DNA of 38,039 bases. Origin: Bacteroidales bacterium. GTDB lineage: Bacteria > Bacteroidota > Bacteroidia > Bacteroidales > UBA12077. Made by a program: the position numbers and the translations under genes. Below are positions 15,447-24,375 of this stretch, piece after piece. Positions within the stretch are counted from its first letter, which is position 1, and every line of letters begins with the position of its first letter. The stretch lies in assembly GCA_022360575.1 (NCBI GenBank), contig JAKSCO010000197.1, forward strand, positions 1 to 38,039, read 5' to 3'. The notes beneath the pieces are model-generated. The model saw only the letters and a list, made by a program, of their open reading frames with translations, did no database searches and was not told the origin of the DNA.

Positions 15447-15977
15447 ATGAAAACAAAATCAACCTTTTGGAAAAATAGCTTAATTTTTGGAATAATTACA
15501 GGTATTGTGCTAATCTTATATTCGTACCTATTAACAAAGCTCGAATTGGATCAAAACAAAGCTCTATTATCAGCAGCCTATTTAATAATTATAGCATCTT
15601 TAGTTATCGGCATAAAGAATTATCGAGATAAACATTCATCTGGAACCATCAGCTATGGAGGTTCTCTTGGGTTTAGTATGATAATAATTTCTATTTCAGC
15701 ATTGTTTACCAGTATATATACGTATGTATTTCTAAATAACAATCCCGAAATAATTGAGAGATCAAGAATAACAACCGAAAACGAATTTATAGCAAAAGGA
15801 ATGTCCGATATGCAAATTGAAATGGCAACAAAGTTTATTTCAGCAGAATTTTCGGCTGGATCAACACTCCTCTCTTATCTATTAATGGGCTTTGTTATTG
15901 CTCTAATTATTTCGGCAATTATGAAAAAGGGAGGCGATCCTTACCAACAAGCAATGCAAGATATTAACGAAGAATAA
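15447..15977 (+). CDS. DUF4199 domain membrane protein
   Basis: This 176-residue protein has four membrane segments (about residues 10-30, 38-55, 72-93 and 138-158) and a charged loop between the third and fourth (NNNPEIIERSRITTENEFIAKGMSD, shortened here in sense to an acidic/basic region). A family clue is the phrase KNYRDKHSSGTISYGGSLGF between segments two and three. This matches DUF4199, a Bacteroidota family of unknown role that I recall being encoded just before a DPM1-like glycosyltransferase, exactly as here. It may be a partner or regulator of that membrane-bound transferase (inference). A hairpin follows the gene before the transferase starts 83 bases later. Confidence 0.85.
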   Translation: MKTKSTFWKNSLIFGIITGIVLILYSYLLTKLELDQNKALLSAAYLIIIASLVIGIKNYRDKHSSGTISYGGSLGFSMIIISISALFTSIYTYVFLNNNPEIIERSRITTENEFIAKGMSDMQIEMATKFISAEFSAGSTLLSYLLMGFVIALIISAIMKKGGDPYQQAMQDINEE

Positions 15978-15999
15978 ATACATATTAAATAAGGTATAT

Positions 16000-16042
16000 C
16001 CGAAAAGAAAGAACTATACAATCTTACTTTTCGGTTATTTTT
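16000..16042 (+). terminator. Hairpin between DUF4199 and glycosyltransferase genes
   Basis: CCGAAAAG (16000-16007) pairs with CTTTTCGG (16027-16034) and is followed by TTATTTTTAATTTT. It could terminate or attenuate transcription before the next gene. Confidence 0.45.
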
Positions 16043-16060
16043 AATTTTAAAAACAAAAGT

Positions 16061-17011
16061 ATGGATATTTCAATAGTAGTGCCTTTATTCAATGAAGAAG
16101 AATCGTTACCCGAATTAATGCAATGGATTGATAAGGTTATGAATAAAAATAATCTCACTTACGAAGTTGTAATGATTGATGATGGTAGTAGAGATAAATC
16201 GTGGGAAGTAATAAAGAATCTAAAGACAGAATATTCAACACTAAAAGCAATTAAATTTCAGCGTAACTACGGAAAATCAGCAGCATTGCACACTGGTTTT
16301 CGGCAAGCAGCCGGAGATGTTGTCATTACAATGGATGCCGATTTACAAGATAGTCCGGAAGAAGCCCCTGAGTTGCATCAGATGATTATGACTAAAGGAT
16401 ACGATTTAGTTTCGGGATGGAAAAAGAAACGACACGATCCATTTTCAAAACGCTTTCCGAGTAAAATATACAACCGTTTAGTAAGAATGGTAACAGGAAT
16501 AAAACTTCATGATTTTAATTGTGGTCTTAAGGCTTACAGAAAAGATGTAGTTAAAAGCATTGAGGTTTATGGCGACATGCATCGTTATATGCCCGTATTA
16601 GCTAAATCAGCGGGATTTAATTCTATCGGAGAAAAAATAGTTCAACATCAAGCTCGTAAATTTGGAGTTTCAAAATTCGGATTCGGACGTGCCCGAGGGA
16701 TGCTCGATTTATTAACAATTTCGTTTATTTCGAGATTTGGGAAAAAACCTATGCAATTTTTTGGCACATTAGGGACTCTTATGTTTCTTGCCGGATTAAT
16801 TGCTGCCGGATGGTTAGGCGCTCAGAAATTAATTGCACTATGGCATAATCAAAAAGCTCCTTTGATTACTTCTAGTCCATATTTCTATATCTCGCTTGCA
16901 ACAATGATTATTGGAACACAACTCTTTTTAGGAGGATTTTTAGGAGAGCTAATATCTCGTAGTTCGAGCGACAGAAATAATTATGAGATTGACGAAAAAA
17001 TTGTTGATTGA
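16061..17011 (+). CDS. Membrane-bound glycosyltransferase family 2 (DPM1/GtrB-like)
   Basis: This 316-residue protein has a GT2 catalytic domain first: VVPLFNEEESLPEL (6-19), the DDGSRDKS nucleotide-binding motif, DADLQDSPEE with the metal-binding Asp pair, and HDFNCGLKAYRKDV. Two C-terminal membrane helices follow (about 229-252 and 272-295, FFGTLGTLMFLAGLIAAGWL and YISLATMIIGTQLFLGGFLG). This is the layout of polyprenyl-phosphate sugar transferases of the GtrB/DPM1 group, which load a sugar from a nucleotide donor onto a lipid carrier at the cytoplasmic face. The sugar cannot be read from sequence. Neighbours are DUF4199 upstream and a GT4 enzyme downstream, so a role in surface glycan or glycoprotein making is plausible. 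Confidence 0.9.
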   Translation: MDISIVVPLFNEEESLPELMQWIDKVMNKNNLTYEVVMIDDGSRDKSWEVIKNLKTEYSTLKAIKFQRNYGKSAALHTGFRQAAGDVVITMDADLQDSPEEAPELHQMIMTKGYDLVSGWKKKRHDPFSKRFPSKIYNRLVRMVTGIKLHDFNCGLKAYRKDVVKSIEVYGDMHRYMPVLAKSAGFNSIGEKIVQHQARKFGVSKFGFGRARGMLDLLTISFISRFGKKPMQFFGTLGTLMFLAGLIAAGWLGAQKLIALWHNQKAPLITSSPYFYISLATMIIGTQLFLGGFLGELISRSSSDRNNYEIDEKIVD

Positions 17012-17079
17012 TACAAACAAAACAATTCGAACACACCACAAGTTTATTTTAGACAATAATTAAAGAAGAATATAAACAT

Positions 17080-18207
17080 ATGAGTAATAAAGTAAAAATA
17101 CTTATAGGTCCAGCTTATCCTTTGCGTGGCGGAATTGCCGATTTTAATCAAGCTTTAGCAACAGCTTACAATTTACAGAATAAACAAAATAAGATTTTTA
17201 CTTTTTCGCTTCAATATCCAAAATTTCTGTTTCCCGGAAAAACACAATTATCGCAAGGAGAAAAACCCAAAGATTTAAATATCGAATTAGGAATAAACTC
17301 TATAAATCCATTTTCATGGTTTAAAATTGCACGAAAAATATCAAAAGAAAATCCCGAAAGCATAATTATTCATTATTGGATGCCTTTTATGGCTCCGTGT
17401 TTAGGTGTTATTGCTCGTCGTGTAAAAAGAAAAACAAAAGCTCAAGTCGTAGGTCTAATACACAATGTTATTCCTCATGAAAAATTCCCTTTGGGTAATT
17501 TACTTACAAAGTTTTTTGTAAAATCATGCGACAGTTTTATCGCTATGTCAAAGTCAGTGTTAGGCGATTTGGATCAATTTACAAACAATAACAACAAAAA
17601 ATTCTCGCCACATCCGATATACAATACTTTTGGCGAAAAAGTAGATAAACAACAAGCTATAAAATATTTAAAATTATCTTCTGATTTTAAATACATTTTA
17701 TTCTTTGGAATAATACGTAGATATAAAGGATTAGACCTTTTGCTTGAAGCCTTAGCAAATGATAATCTGAAATCAAAGAAAATAAAACTAATTGTTGCTG
17801 GCGAATTTTACGAAGACAGAACTTACTATGATCAGATTATAAATAAATTTAATTTAAAAGATCATGTCATTTTTACAAATGCTTTTGTCCCAACAGACGA
17901 GGTTAAATATTATTTTTCGGCATCGGATATAATAGTTCAAACATACAAACATGCAACACAAAGCGGAGTAACACAAATAGCTTATCATTTCGAGCGTCCT
18001 ATGTTAGTAACTAATGTGGGTGGTTTGTCTGAGATTGTTCCTCACGAAAAAGTTGGTTATGTTACCGAAACAAATCCTCAGTCGATAGCCCAAAGTCTGA
18101 TTGCTTTTTTTGACCAAAATAAAGAAAGTGAATTTGCAGCTAACACAGCAAAAGAAAAAGAAAAGTTTAGTTGGGATAAATTTATCGAAGCTATAGAATC
18201 ACTATAA
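17080..18207 (+). CDS. Glycosyltransferase family 4 (group 1)
   Basis: This 375-residue GT-B enzyme has an N-terminal acceptor domain opening with LIGPAYPLRGGIADFNQAL (about 6-24), the glycine-rich loop and a long amphipathic stretch. The C-terminal donor domain has LFFGIIRRYKGLDLLLEAL (about 210-228), a Rossmann segment LIVAGEFYED and ASDIIVQTYKHATQSGVTQI. In the usual E-x7-E catalytic motif the first Glu region reads TQSG, as is common in a subset of Bacteroidota GT4 proteins I recall. A retaining sugar transfer from a nucleotide sugar is expected; the acceptor is unknown. It lies 68 bases after the GT2 gene on the same strand and overlaps the end of miaA by 6 bases tail to tail. Confidence 0.88.
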   Translation: MSNKVKILIGPAYPLRGGIADFNQALATAYNLQNKQNKIFTFSLQYPKFLFPGKTQLSQGEKPKDLNIELGINSINPFSWFKIARKISKENPESIIIHYWMPFMAPCLGVIARRVKRKTKAQVVGLIHNVIPHEKFPLGNLLTKFFVKSCDSFIAMSKSVLGDLDQFTNNNNKKFSPHPIYNTFGEKVDKQQAIKYLKLSSDFKYILFFGIIRRYKGLDLLLEALANDNLKSKKIKLIVAGEFYEDRTYYDQIINKFNLKDHVIFTNAFVPTDEVKYYFSASDIIVQTYKHATQSGVTQIAYHFERPMLVTNVGGLSEIVPHEKVGYVTETNPQSIAQSLIAFFDQNKESEFAANTAKEKEKFSWDKFIEAIESL

Positions 18208-19098
18208 CTTCGAATTTATAAATCGAATAATTTCTTCTTTTTTATCGGGATGAAACCATGTAAATTCTTTATCTCGATTAAACCACGAAATTTGTTTCTT
18301 AGCATAATGGCGCGAATCTCTTTTTATAAGCTCAATTGCTTTGTCAAGATCAATTATCCCGTCGAAATAATCGAAAAGTTCTTTATACCCAACAGTATTT
18401 AGCGAATTTAGATTCCGATCGGGGAAAAAACGTCGGGCTTCGTCAACAAGACCTTCTTCAACCATTTGATCTACTCTGAGGTTTATTCGATTGTATAATT
18501 CTACACGATCGCGTTCTAATCCTATTTTTATAATATTAAAGTCGCGTTGTTTTTTTGGTTTAGATAAAAAAGAAGAATAAGGCTTTCCGGTTTGTAACGA
18601 AACCTCAAGCACCTTTAGCATTCGTTTTGGATTTTTTAAATCAACACGCTCATACGAAACAGGATCGAGCATTTTTAATTGCATACGCAAACTCTCTATT
18701 CCTTCTTTTTCGAATCTTTCTTTTAGCTCGTTTCGCAAATCCTGATCGACTGTAGGCAATTCATCAATGCCATTACAAACAGCATTAATATACATCCCCG
18801 ACCCTCCTGTCATTATTACTTCGTTGTACGAATCGTGAAGTTGTTTTAATTTATCAATCACTTCGAATTCGAACATACTTGCATTGTAATAATCATAAAT
18901 AGATACGTTGCCAACAAAATGATGTTTAACTTCGCTAAGCTGCTGATCGGTAGGAACTGCTGTTCCTATCTTTAGTTCGCGATAAACCTGACGCGAATCA
19001 GAAGATATAATCTCGGTATTATACTCCTTAGCAATATCGATACTTAAATCTGTTTTCCCTATTCCTGTCGGCCCTACAATAACAATCAGATTCTTCAT
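18202..19098 (-). CDS. miaA: tRNA dimethylallyltransferase
   Basis: This 298-residue enzyme is of normal length for MiaA. Motifs are the P-loop GPTGIGKT (9-16), ISSDSRQVYRELKIGTAVP (about 32-50), HHFVG, GGSGMYINAVCNGID (about 98-112) and NTVGYKELFDYFDG, with HYAKKQISWFNRD near the end. It transfers dimethylallyl from DMAPP to N6 of A37 in tRNAs reading codons that begin with U, improving decoding. It acts in the cytoplasm as a single enzyme. The gene stands in the minus orientation between the glycan gene pair and the acyl-CoA reductase, without obvious operon partners. Its 3' end overlaps the GT4 gene by 6 bases, so no room exists for a terminator between them. Confidence 0.96.
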   Translation of the reverse strand: MKNLIVIVGPTGIGKTDLSIDIAKEYNTEIISSDSRQVYRELKIGTAVPTDQQLSEVKHHFVGNVSIYDYYNASMFEFEVIDKLKQLHDSYNEVIMTGGSGMYINAVCNGIDELPTVDQDLRNELKERFEKEGIESLRMQLKMLDPVSYERVDLKNPKRMLKVLEVSLQTGKPYSSFLSKPKKQRDFNIIKIGLERDRVELYNRINLRVDQMVEEGLVDEARRFFPDRNLNSLNTVGYKELFDYFDGIIDLDKAIELIKRDSRHYAKKQISWFNRDKEFTWFHPDKKEEIIRFINSKL

Positions 19099-19227
19099 CC
19101 GTTTATAATTTTGTTAGTTATTCGTTTCGTACTATTAATACTCTTTTTTATAAAAAAACCTCTTAATTTTTATTTCAATACTTCGATATAGCCATACTAC
19201 TCTATTTATCATAAAAGAGTTTAAATA

Positions 19228-20271
19228 TTATAAACTTGAAATAAAATTTAAGGTATCGATATTATCGGCATAATCCCATAGTTCTGGGCTTTGAGCTTTA
19301 CCTAAAGGCAATGCATTTTTTATCTTTTCTGAACAAGAAACAATACACTGTATTGATTCTTTATGAAAATCTAAAAATTCATTTAGCTTATCTATATCTT
19401 GATAATACTCAAAATATATAACTCCAATGGGCGAAGAAAAATCTTTCGATTCTTTTATAAGAGCAAATCCATTATCGAAATGCCGAATCTGATTCATTAG
19501 GTAAATAGACCTGTTGTAATCATAGTTATTAGCATATTTATTATGCTTATAAATATTCTGAAAAGAATCGATACTAGTAAAAAGCTTCTCGAAAGAATAA
19601 TTTTGGGGGACAAATAGTTTAGAAACATTTCGACAGCCCAAACCAAAATAACTAAAAATATCAATTCCTAATTTTTGGAGTTCATTAGAAGTTTCATTTC
19701 CTGTTAATACAGCAACCGAACTCCGATTTTTCCTTATAATATGAGGATATTTCCCAAAATAATATTCGAAATAACGAGCTGTATTATTATTACCTGTAGC
19801 AATAACTGCATCAAAATTTGTTAGTTTATCTTCGCAAAAAACAATTTGTTTTTCGAAATCTTGATTTAACGAAATTAGATATTGACTAATAAATTTTAAC
19901 AAGCGATTATCTTTCGACGAAAGTTTCCCTACAAAAACATCTCCCGAGATAAGAATTGTCAAAAAATCGTGAAATCCAACCAAAGGGATATTACCTGCGG
20001 TAACTACACCTATTCGAGATTGTTTGGTTTTATTATTCAATTTAGGATACTTACTAATCCACGAATTAATTTTTTCGCGATCGAGAGATTTGGCTATAGC
20101 ATCTAAAGCTTGTAATATATTTTGAGGAGTAAACCATGGATTATATACACAATCATTCTGTACTATTTCATTCAATAGTTTGGTATACTCATTTTGTTCT
20201 TCCTTACGAACAAAATTCGAAATAAACAGCCCTAATTTTACAAATGCATCAATGCGTTGAATCAAATCCAT
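19228..20271 (-). CDS. Acyl-CoA reductase, LuxC family
   Basis: This is a 347-residue protein started at the ATG at 20271 (MDLIQRIDAFVKLG); upstream in-frame codons would run through the promoter. The sequence has the aldehyde-dehydrogenase-like core of LuxC: RIGVVTAGNIPLVGFHDFL (about 93-111), ATGNNNTARYFEYYFGKYPH and the catalytic Cys motif FGLGCRNVSKLFVP. The end motif LGKAQSPELWDYADNIDTL is also seen in related Bacteroidota proteins. LuxC-type enzymes reduce acyl-CoA to fatty aldehyde with NADPH through an acyl-cysteine. No luciferase or acyl-protein synthetase lies nearby, so light production is not implied; lipid or aldehyde metabolism is likelier. Its promoter overlaps a dispersed repeat motif. 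Confidence 0.88.
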   Translation of the reverse strand: MDLIQRIDAFVKLGLFISNFVRKEEQNEYTKLLNEIVQNDCVYNPWFTPQNILQALDAIAKSLDREKINSWISKYPKLNNKTKQSRIGVVTAGNIPLVGFHDFLTILISGDVFVGKLSSKDNRLLKFISQYLISLNQDFEKQIVFCEDKLTNFDAVIATGNNNTARYFEYYFGKYPHIIRKNRSSVAVLTGNETSNELQKLGIDIFSYFGLGCRNVSKLFVPQNYSFEKLFTSIDSFQNIYKHNKYANNYDYNRSIYLMNQIRHFDNGFALIKESKDFSSPIGVIYFEYYQDIDKLNEFLDFHKESIQCIVSCSEKIKNALPLGKAQSPELWDYADNIDTLNFISSL

Positions 20272-20286
20272 GATAAATATTTTTTG

Positions 20287-20317
20287 CAAAAGTAAATAAT
20301 ACCCAAAAAACATCAAA
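20287..20317 (-). promoter_or_regulatory. Promoter of the acyl-CoA reductase gene, -33 box inside a repeat
   Basis: On the minus strand TTTG (20317-20314), a 19-bp spacer and TACTTTTG (20294-20287) match the Bacteroidota consensus as well as the SRP RNA promoter does. The TTTG belongs to the dispersed motif at 20299-20326. The start codon follows at 20271. Confidence 0.75.
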
Positions 20318-20326
20318 ATGAGTGAT
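20299..20326 (+). repeat. Dispersed 28-bp end motif, copy 2 (solo)
   Basis: This copy is identical to 5843-5870 except for one base (A for G). No 21-bp array follows. Further on, TTTTTATAAATCCCTCACCTT (about 20339-20359) in reverse resembles TGAGGGATTTGTAAAAA at 28034-28050, so the repeat may extend to about 20360. Confidence 0.7.
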
Positions 20327-20374
20327 CGAAACGTTTCCTTTTTATAAATCCCTCACCTTAAAATTTATTTGGCA

Positions 20375-20408
20375 TAAAAAAAGGATGATCAATTTAAATT
20401 AATCACCC
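20375..20408 (-). terminator. Terminator after the CCC-motif gene
   Basis: On the minus strand GGGTGATTAATTT pairs with AAATTGATCATCC (two G-U/C-type wobbles) and is followed by seven T (20382-20376). It lies 27 bases after the stop at 20435. Confidence 0.7.
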
Positions 20409-20434
20409 ATAGTATTGTAAAATTTCAATATTGA

Positions 20435-20788
20435 CTAAATGAAATTTTCCCAAGGCATTTGAGTTAATACAGCACCCAGAAAAACTACTATAATCAACAC
20501 ATAAACAATATATAATCCAGATAAAGCTGTTCCTATAATAGCACAAACTCTTCCTGCGTTTAGATTTTTTAACGAAGTTATAGTAAATTTTTCAGGAGTT
20601 TCGTTATACAAAGCTTTTGCCTTTTTTGATAAAACTAAAGCTATAATTCCCATGGTTGTTCCAAATATTCCATAACACCAACACACTACGATAGATAAGA
20701 TTCCTAATACTAAAATAGCTGTCGAATTTGGTAATGGTACTTGTACTTGATTATTCACTGGTTGATTCTCAATTGTTGTATTTTCCAT
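20435..20788 (-). CDS. CCC-motif small membrane protein
   Basis: This 117-residue protein has a polar, Asn/Gln-rich N-terminal tail (about 1-22) and two membrane regions (about 24-53 and 78-107). The first holds VVCWCYGIFGTTMGIIALVL, the cysteine-containing stretch that gives the CCC-motif family its name. The segment KNLNAGRVCAIIGTALSGLY starts the second. The family is known from Bacteroidota as a partner of DUF2752 proteins, and the DUF2752 gene lies 14 bases upstream here, so the pair is surely one transcript. The function is unknown. The cysteines may bind metal or form disulfides, which is speculation. Confidence 0.8.
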   Translation of the reverse strand: MENTTIENQPVNNQVQVPLPNSTAILVLGILSIVVCWCYGIFGTTMGIIALVLSKKAKALYNETPEKFTITSLKNLNAGRVCAIIGTALSGLYIVYVLIIVVFLGAVLTQMPWENFI

Positions 20789-20802
20789 AATTTAGGTTTT
20801 AT

Positions 20803-21102
20803 TTAAGTTAATGACTTATAAATATAGTTTAACACAACGATACTTGTGTTTATCATAAATAAATATTTTAGAATATTAGCTCCATTTTTAAATTTGAATA
20901 TCAAATGTAGAATTAAAAATACGATTAATCCAATAGTAGGAATAAGTGCAGGGAACAATCTAAAGCTTTCCAAAAAATCTCCTTTTAATAATTGAACAAA
21001 AGCTCTTTGCATACCACACCCCGGACATTCGATTCCAAAATATTTCTGATAAAAGCAGGATTGCATATGCGACTCAAGCCATGTTATTAGCTTATTTAAC
21101 AT
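20803..21102 (-). CDS. DUF2752 family membrane protein
   Basis: This 99-residue protein carries the family signature FGIECPGCGMQRAFVQLLKGD (about 23-43), with the invariant CPGCGMQRA loop. Two membrane segments follow (about 51-68 and 76-95). DUF2752 proteins are widespread small membrane proteins without a settled function; the CxxC pair suggests metal or redox chemistry. It precedes the CCC-motif gene by 14 bases. A -7 box (TATTTTTG) lies 26-33 bases upstream of the start, so the pair probably has its own promoter separate from the RND operon that ends at 21167. Confidence 0.85.
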   Translation of the reverse strand: MLNKLITWLESHMQSCFYQKYFGIECPGCGMQRAFVQLLKGDFLESFRLFPALIPTIGLIVFLILHLIFKFKNGANILKYLFMINTSIVVLNYIYKSLT

Positions 21103-21127
21103 TGTTGGTCTGTTATAAATATTGACA

Positions 21128-21135
21128 CAAAAATA
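21128..21135 (-). promoter_or_regulatory. Candidate -7 box for the DUF2752/CCC pair
   Basis: The minus strand reads TATTTTTG, a full TAnnTTTG match, about 26 bases before the ATG at 21102. A matching -33 TTTG is not seen. Confidence 0.4.
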
Positions 21136-21166
21136 TTATTTATTCTATAAAATCAGCATTTATCCA

Positions 21167-24100
21167 TTAATCTTTTGCTTGAGAGTAATTTTTGTAATCA
21201 ATTTTATATAAAATGCTATAAAATGCAGGAATAAAAAATAAAGTTATAATTGTACCAAAAAGTAAACCTACCATTATAGTTACTGCCATAGGTCTCCATA
21301 TTTCGCCCCCTCCTAAATACAAAGGGATTAAGCCAAAAATAGTAGTAAACGAAGCTAACAAAATTGGTCTAAAACGTTGCAAGCAAGCTTCGATAACAGC
21401 CTCTCTAGAATCTCTTTTAAGCTCTTTTTCTTCTATCTCAATCCTATCAATAAGTACTATGGCATTGTTTATTACAATTCCTGAAAGAGAGATAACCCCC
21501 AAAAAAGCCATAAAACCAAAAGGCTCTCTAAAAATTAATAAACCTATTACCATGCCGACAATACCTAAAGGTATAGTACTAATAACCATTGTTGTTTTTC
21601 GTAACGAGTTGAATTGTATGATAAGCAACATTACAATTATAAAAGCCGAAAGAGGTAAATATTTGGCTACAGCCCCCATATTTTCGGCACTATTTTCGGC
21701 ATCACCACCTAGTTTATACGAATAATTACCCCACATTTCCGACTGCTCTTCAAGCCACGGTTTTATCTCGCTAATTATCTCTGATGCATTTCCCGACGAA
21801 GTAAGCTCGCTAGAAACAACAATTGTTCGTATCAAATCTAATCGTTTGATTTTTGAATACTGCCACTGCGGAATAATATTAGCAACCTGTAATAAAGGAA
21901 CAGCTTTCCCTGTTCTTTGCGAATACACATTTAATGTTTCGATAGAAGTTAAAGATTGTTGCTTGTTTTTATTACTAAGCATTACAATAGGAATAGTTTT
22001 GTCTCCCTCGCGATACTCGCCTGCTTTAAACCCATCTAATACTGTTTGCAACGATATAGCAATATCCTGATTGGTTATTCCTGCTGCTCGAGCTCTATTC
22101 TGATCTATATTTATAATTATTTTTTTCCCTTTTGGACCCCAATCGTCTTTTATATTTTTTGTTCCCGAAATCGAAAACAATTTGGTTTTAACATCCTGAG
22201 CTATGTTGGCTAATTTATCAGGGTTATCGCCTGATATTTTAATCTCGACAGGAGTACCTGCACCACCGGCTCCCAAAAATTTTACTTTTATATCTGCATC
22301 AGCAAACTTATTAAAGCAATAATCATCCAACCTTTCAATCATCGCTTTATTAATTAAAAACGACGATGTATTAATAAAAATATGAGCATAATTCGAATTG
22401 GGTTCGTCGGCAGTGTAACCTAAATCGTACGACGAAGGTCCTTTACCTATATAAGCCGACCAGTCAACAATTCCTTCGCTGCGCTCATCGTTTACCTGTA
22501 AGTTTTCTTTAATAAAATCTTCTATTTGCTGAATAATCGATTGTGTTGCTTCGATTCGTGTCCCTTCGGGTAAGTTAACATCAACAGTTATCATATTTCT
22601 ATCGCTGTCGGGGAAAAAAACAAACAATAAAATAGAAAAACCAAAAATGGCTAGAATAAACATTCCGACAATACTTAAAAGGACTAAACGTTTCCAATTT
22701 AGGGCTTTGATAATTAATTTTTGATAATGCTTTTTTAGTGTATTAATTAATCTGTCGATAAAACTTTGCTTTTGTTGCTGCTTATTTTTTATGTTTAAAA
22801 AAAACACACAAAATAAAGTTGTTATAGATAAAGAAATAACCCAAGATGATAAAAGAGCTATTGTTATAACAACAAATATAGGTCCCATGATATCGCCCAT
22901 TACCGATTTGGCCATAAAGAATGATAGAAATGCAGCCGATGTTGTTAATGTTGATATTAACAATGGAGTAAATAACTCAGAACCCGAATCAATTGCAGCT
23001 TTCCGTATCTCGATCCCATTTTTTACTTTCACCATTATCGACTCGGCCACAACAATAGCATTATCGACCATCATACCAAGAGCCATAATTAAAGCAGCCA
23101 AGGATATTTGATTTAAACCAATATCAATTAAACCCATTATCATTAAAGTTGTAATGGTTACAATAGGTATTAAACTGGCAATAATCAAACCTGTACGTAT
23201 TCCCAGAAAAAATAACATAACAGCCAAAACAATAGCTATTGATTGCAATAGATTACTTATAAAACTTTCTATCTTTTGATTAATATATTTATCAATAGAT
23301 GCTAATCGGAATACCTCTAAACCAACAGGCAAATTTTCCTGCCATTTTTTTAACAACAAATCAATATCATTTCCTAATTTAATTATGTTGCTTCCTTTTT
23401 TTAGCGACACATGTAGCGACAAAGCATCTAGCCCGTTTACTCTTACTTTTTGTTTAGGAGGATTAATATAACCTTTATGAATTGATGTAATATCGCCAAG
23501 AGCTATAACCTGACCACTTTTACCCAAAGGGATTAATGTATTTTTAATGTCATCAATATCGTTGAAATTACCTGTAGGTTCTAATATTATTCGTTCATCT
23601 TCGATAATAATTTCACCTCCCGAATTTAAAATATTTGTATTACTAATTATTGCTTGCAAACTGTTTGATGTTAGTCCGTATGTTTTAAGCTTTATATTGT
23701 CAAAATTTACAAAAACACGTTCGTCTTGAGCACCATCTATTTCTACTTTTGCAGCATCGTCGAGTTTTATAAGCTCATCTCTGAAATCATCGGCATATTC
23801 TTTCATTTCTTTATAAGAATATCCATCGCTTGTAATTCCGATAGCAATACCAAACACCTCTCCTATTCCATCGTCGTTTAGTCTGGGATGTACATTAACT
23901 GGCAAGCCTTCTATCTTGTCTAACTTACGTCTTAATCGATCCCAAACAGCTTGTAATTGCTCGGGAGCCACATCAATTTTTAGCTCAACACTAACAACCG
24001 ATAAGCCTGTGCGCGATGTACTTGTTACTCGTTTCAGCTCCGGAAGTTCTTGTGCCACTTTCTCTATTTTATCGGTAACTAACTCTTCGACCCGCTCGGG

Positions 24101-24265
24101 ACTAGCTCCATTAAAAACACTAACAATTGTAGCTACCCTAATAGTATACGGAGGCATACTATCTCGCGAAAGCGATTGATATAAAACAATACCCATAACT
24201 ACAACAACAGTAAGAATACTTAATACTATTCTGTTTTTTTCTATTGCAAATTTGGTTAGGTTCAT
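21167..24265 (-). CDS. RND efflux permease (AcrB/HAE superfamily)
   Basis: This 1032-residue inner-membrane pump has the usual layout: one N-terminal helix (12-30), a large periplasmic loop, helices 2-6 (from about 335), a second loop and six final helices. The TM4 proton-relay region reads GMMVDNAIVVAES with D401 followed by N402, not the Asp pair of AcrB. The matching TM10 region reads SGIVINNAIVLIDRIE, without the relay Lys. Both variants are common in a large non-AcrB branch of the family. PERVEELVTDKIE and FLGVISLSGIV are further family motifs. It is the last gene of the TolC-adaptor-permease operon, 110 bases after the adaptor gene. The substrate may be a drug, dye or lipid; the sequence does not decide. 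Confidence 0.93.
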   Translation of the reverse strand: MNLTKFAIEKNRIVLSILTVVVVMGIVLYQSLSRDSMPPYTIRVATIVSVFNGASPERVEELVTDKIEKVAQELPELKRVTSTSRTGLSVVSVELKIDVAPEQLQAVWDRLRRKLDKIEGLPVNVHPRLNDDGIGEVFGIAIGITSDGYSYKEMKEYADDFRDELIKLDDAAKVEIDGAQDERVFVNFDNIKLKTYGLTSNSLQAIISNTNILNSGGEIIIEDERIILEPTGNFNDIDDIKNTLIPLGKSGQVIALGDITSIHKGYINPPKQKVRVNGLDALSLHVSLKKGSNIIKLGNDIDLLLKKWQENLPVGLEVFRLASIDKYINQKIESFISNLLQSIAIVLAVMLFFLGIRTGLIIASLIPIVTITTLMIMGLIDIGLNQISLAALIMALGMMVDNAIVVAESIMVKVKNGIEIRKAAIDSGSELFTPLLISTLTTSAAFLSFFMAKSVMGDIMGPIFVVITIALLSSWVISLSITTLFCVFFLNIKNKQQQKQSFIDRLINTLKKHYQKLIIKALNWKRLVLLSIVGMFILAIFGFSILLFVFFPDSDRNMITVDVNLPEGTRIEATQSIIQQIEDFIKENLQVNDERSEGIVDWSAYIGKGPSSYDLGYTADEPNSNYAHIFINTSSFLINKAMIERLDDYCFNKFADADIKVKFLGAGGAGTPVEIKISGDNPDKLANIAQDVKTKLFSISGTKNIKDDWGPKGKKIIINIDQNRARAAGITNQDIAISLQTVLDGFKAGEYREGDKTIPIVMLSNKNKQQSLTSIETLNVYSQRTGKAVPLLQVANIIPQWQYSKIKRLDLIRTIVVSSELTSSGNASEIISEIKPWLEEQSEMWGNYSYKLGGDAENSAENMGAVAKYLPLSAFIIVMLLIIQFNSLRKTTMVISTIPLGIVGMVIGLLIFREPFGFMAFLGVISLSGIVINNAIVLIDRIEIEEKELKRDSREAVIEACLQRFRPILLASFTTIFGLIPLYLGGGEIWRPMAVTIMVGLLFGTIITLFFIPAFYSILYKIDYKNYSQAKD

Positions 24266-24375
24266 ATCTTTATATTTTCTTTAATTGTCTTTTATCGTTT
24301 TTCTCTATAACAAAGAGGATTTCTTATCTTAATGCCCAAATCCCTCTATTGGAATATGTATTTTACTTGTATCAA

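Noticed and set aside
19228-20271. Bioluminescence (lux) locus suggested by the LuxC-type reductase
   Set aside because: No luxA, luxB, luxD or luxE genes are near; the family is widespread in non-luminous Bacteroidota.
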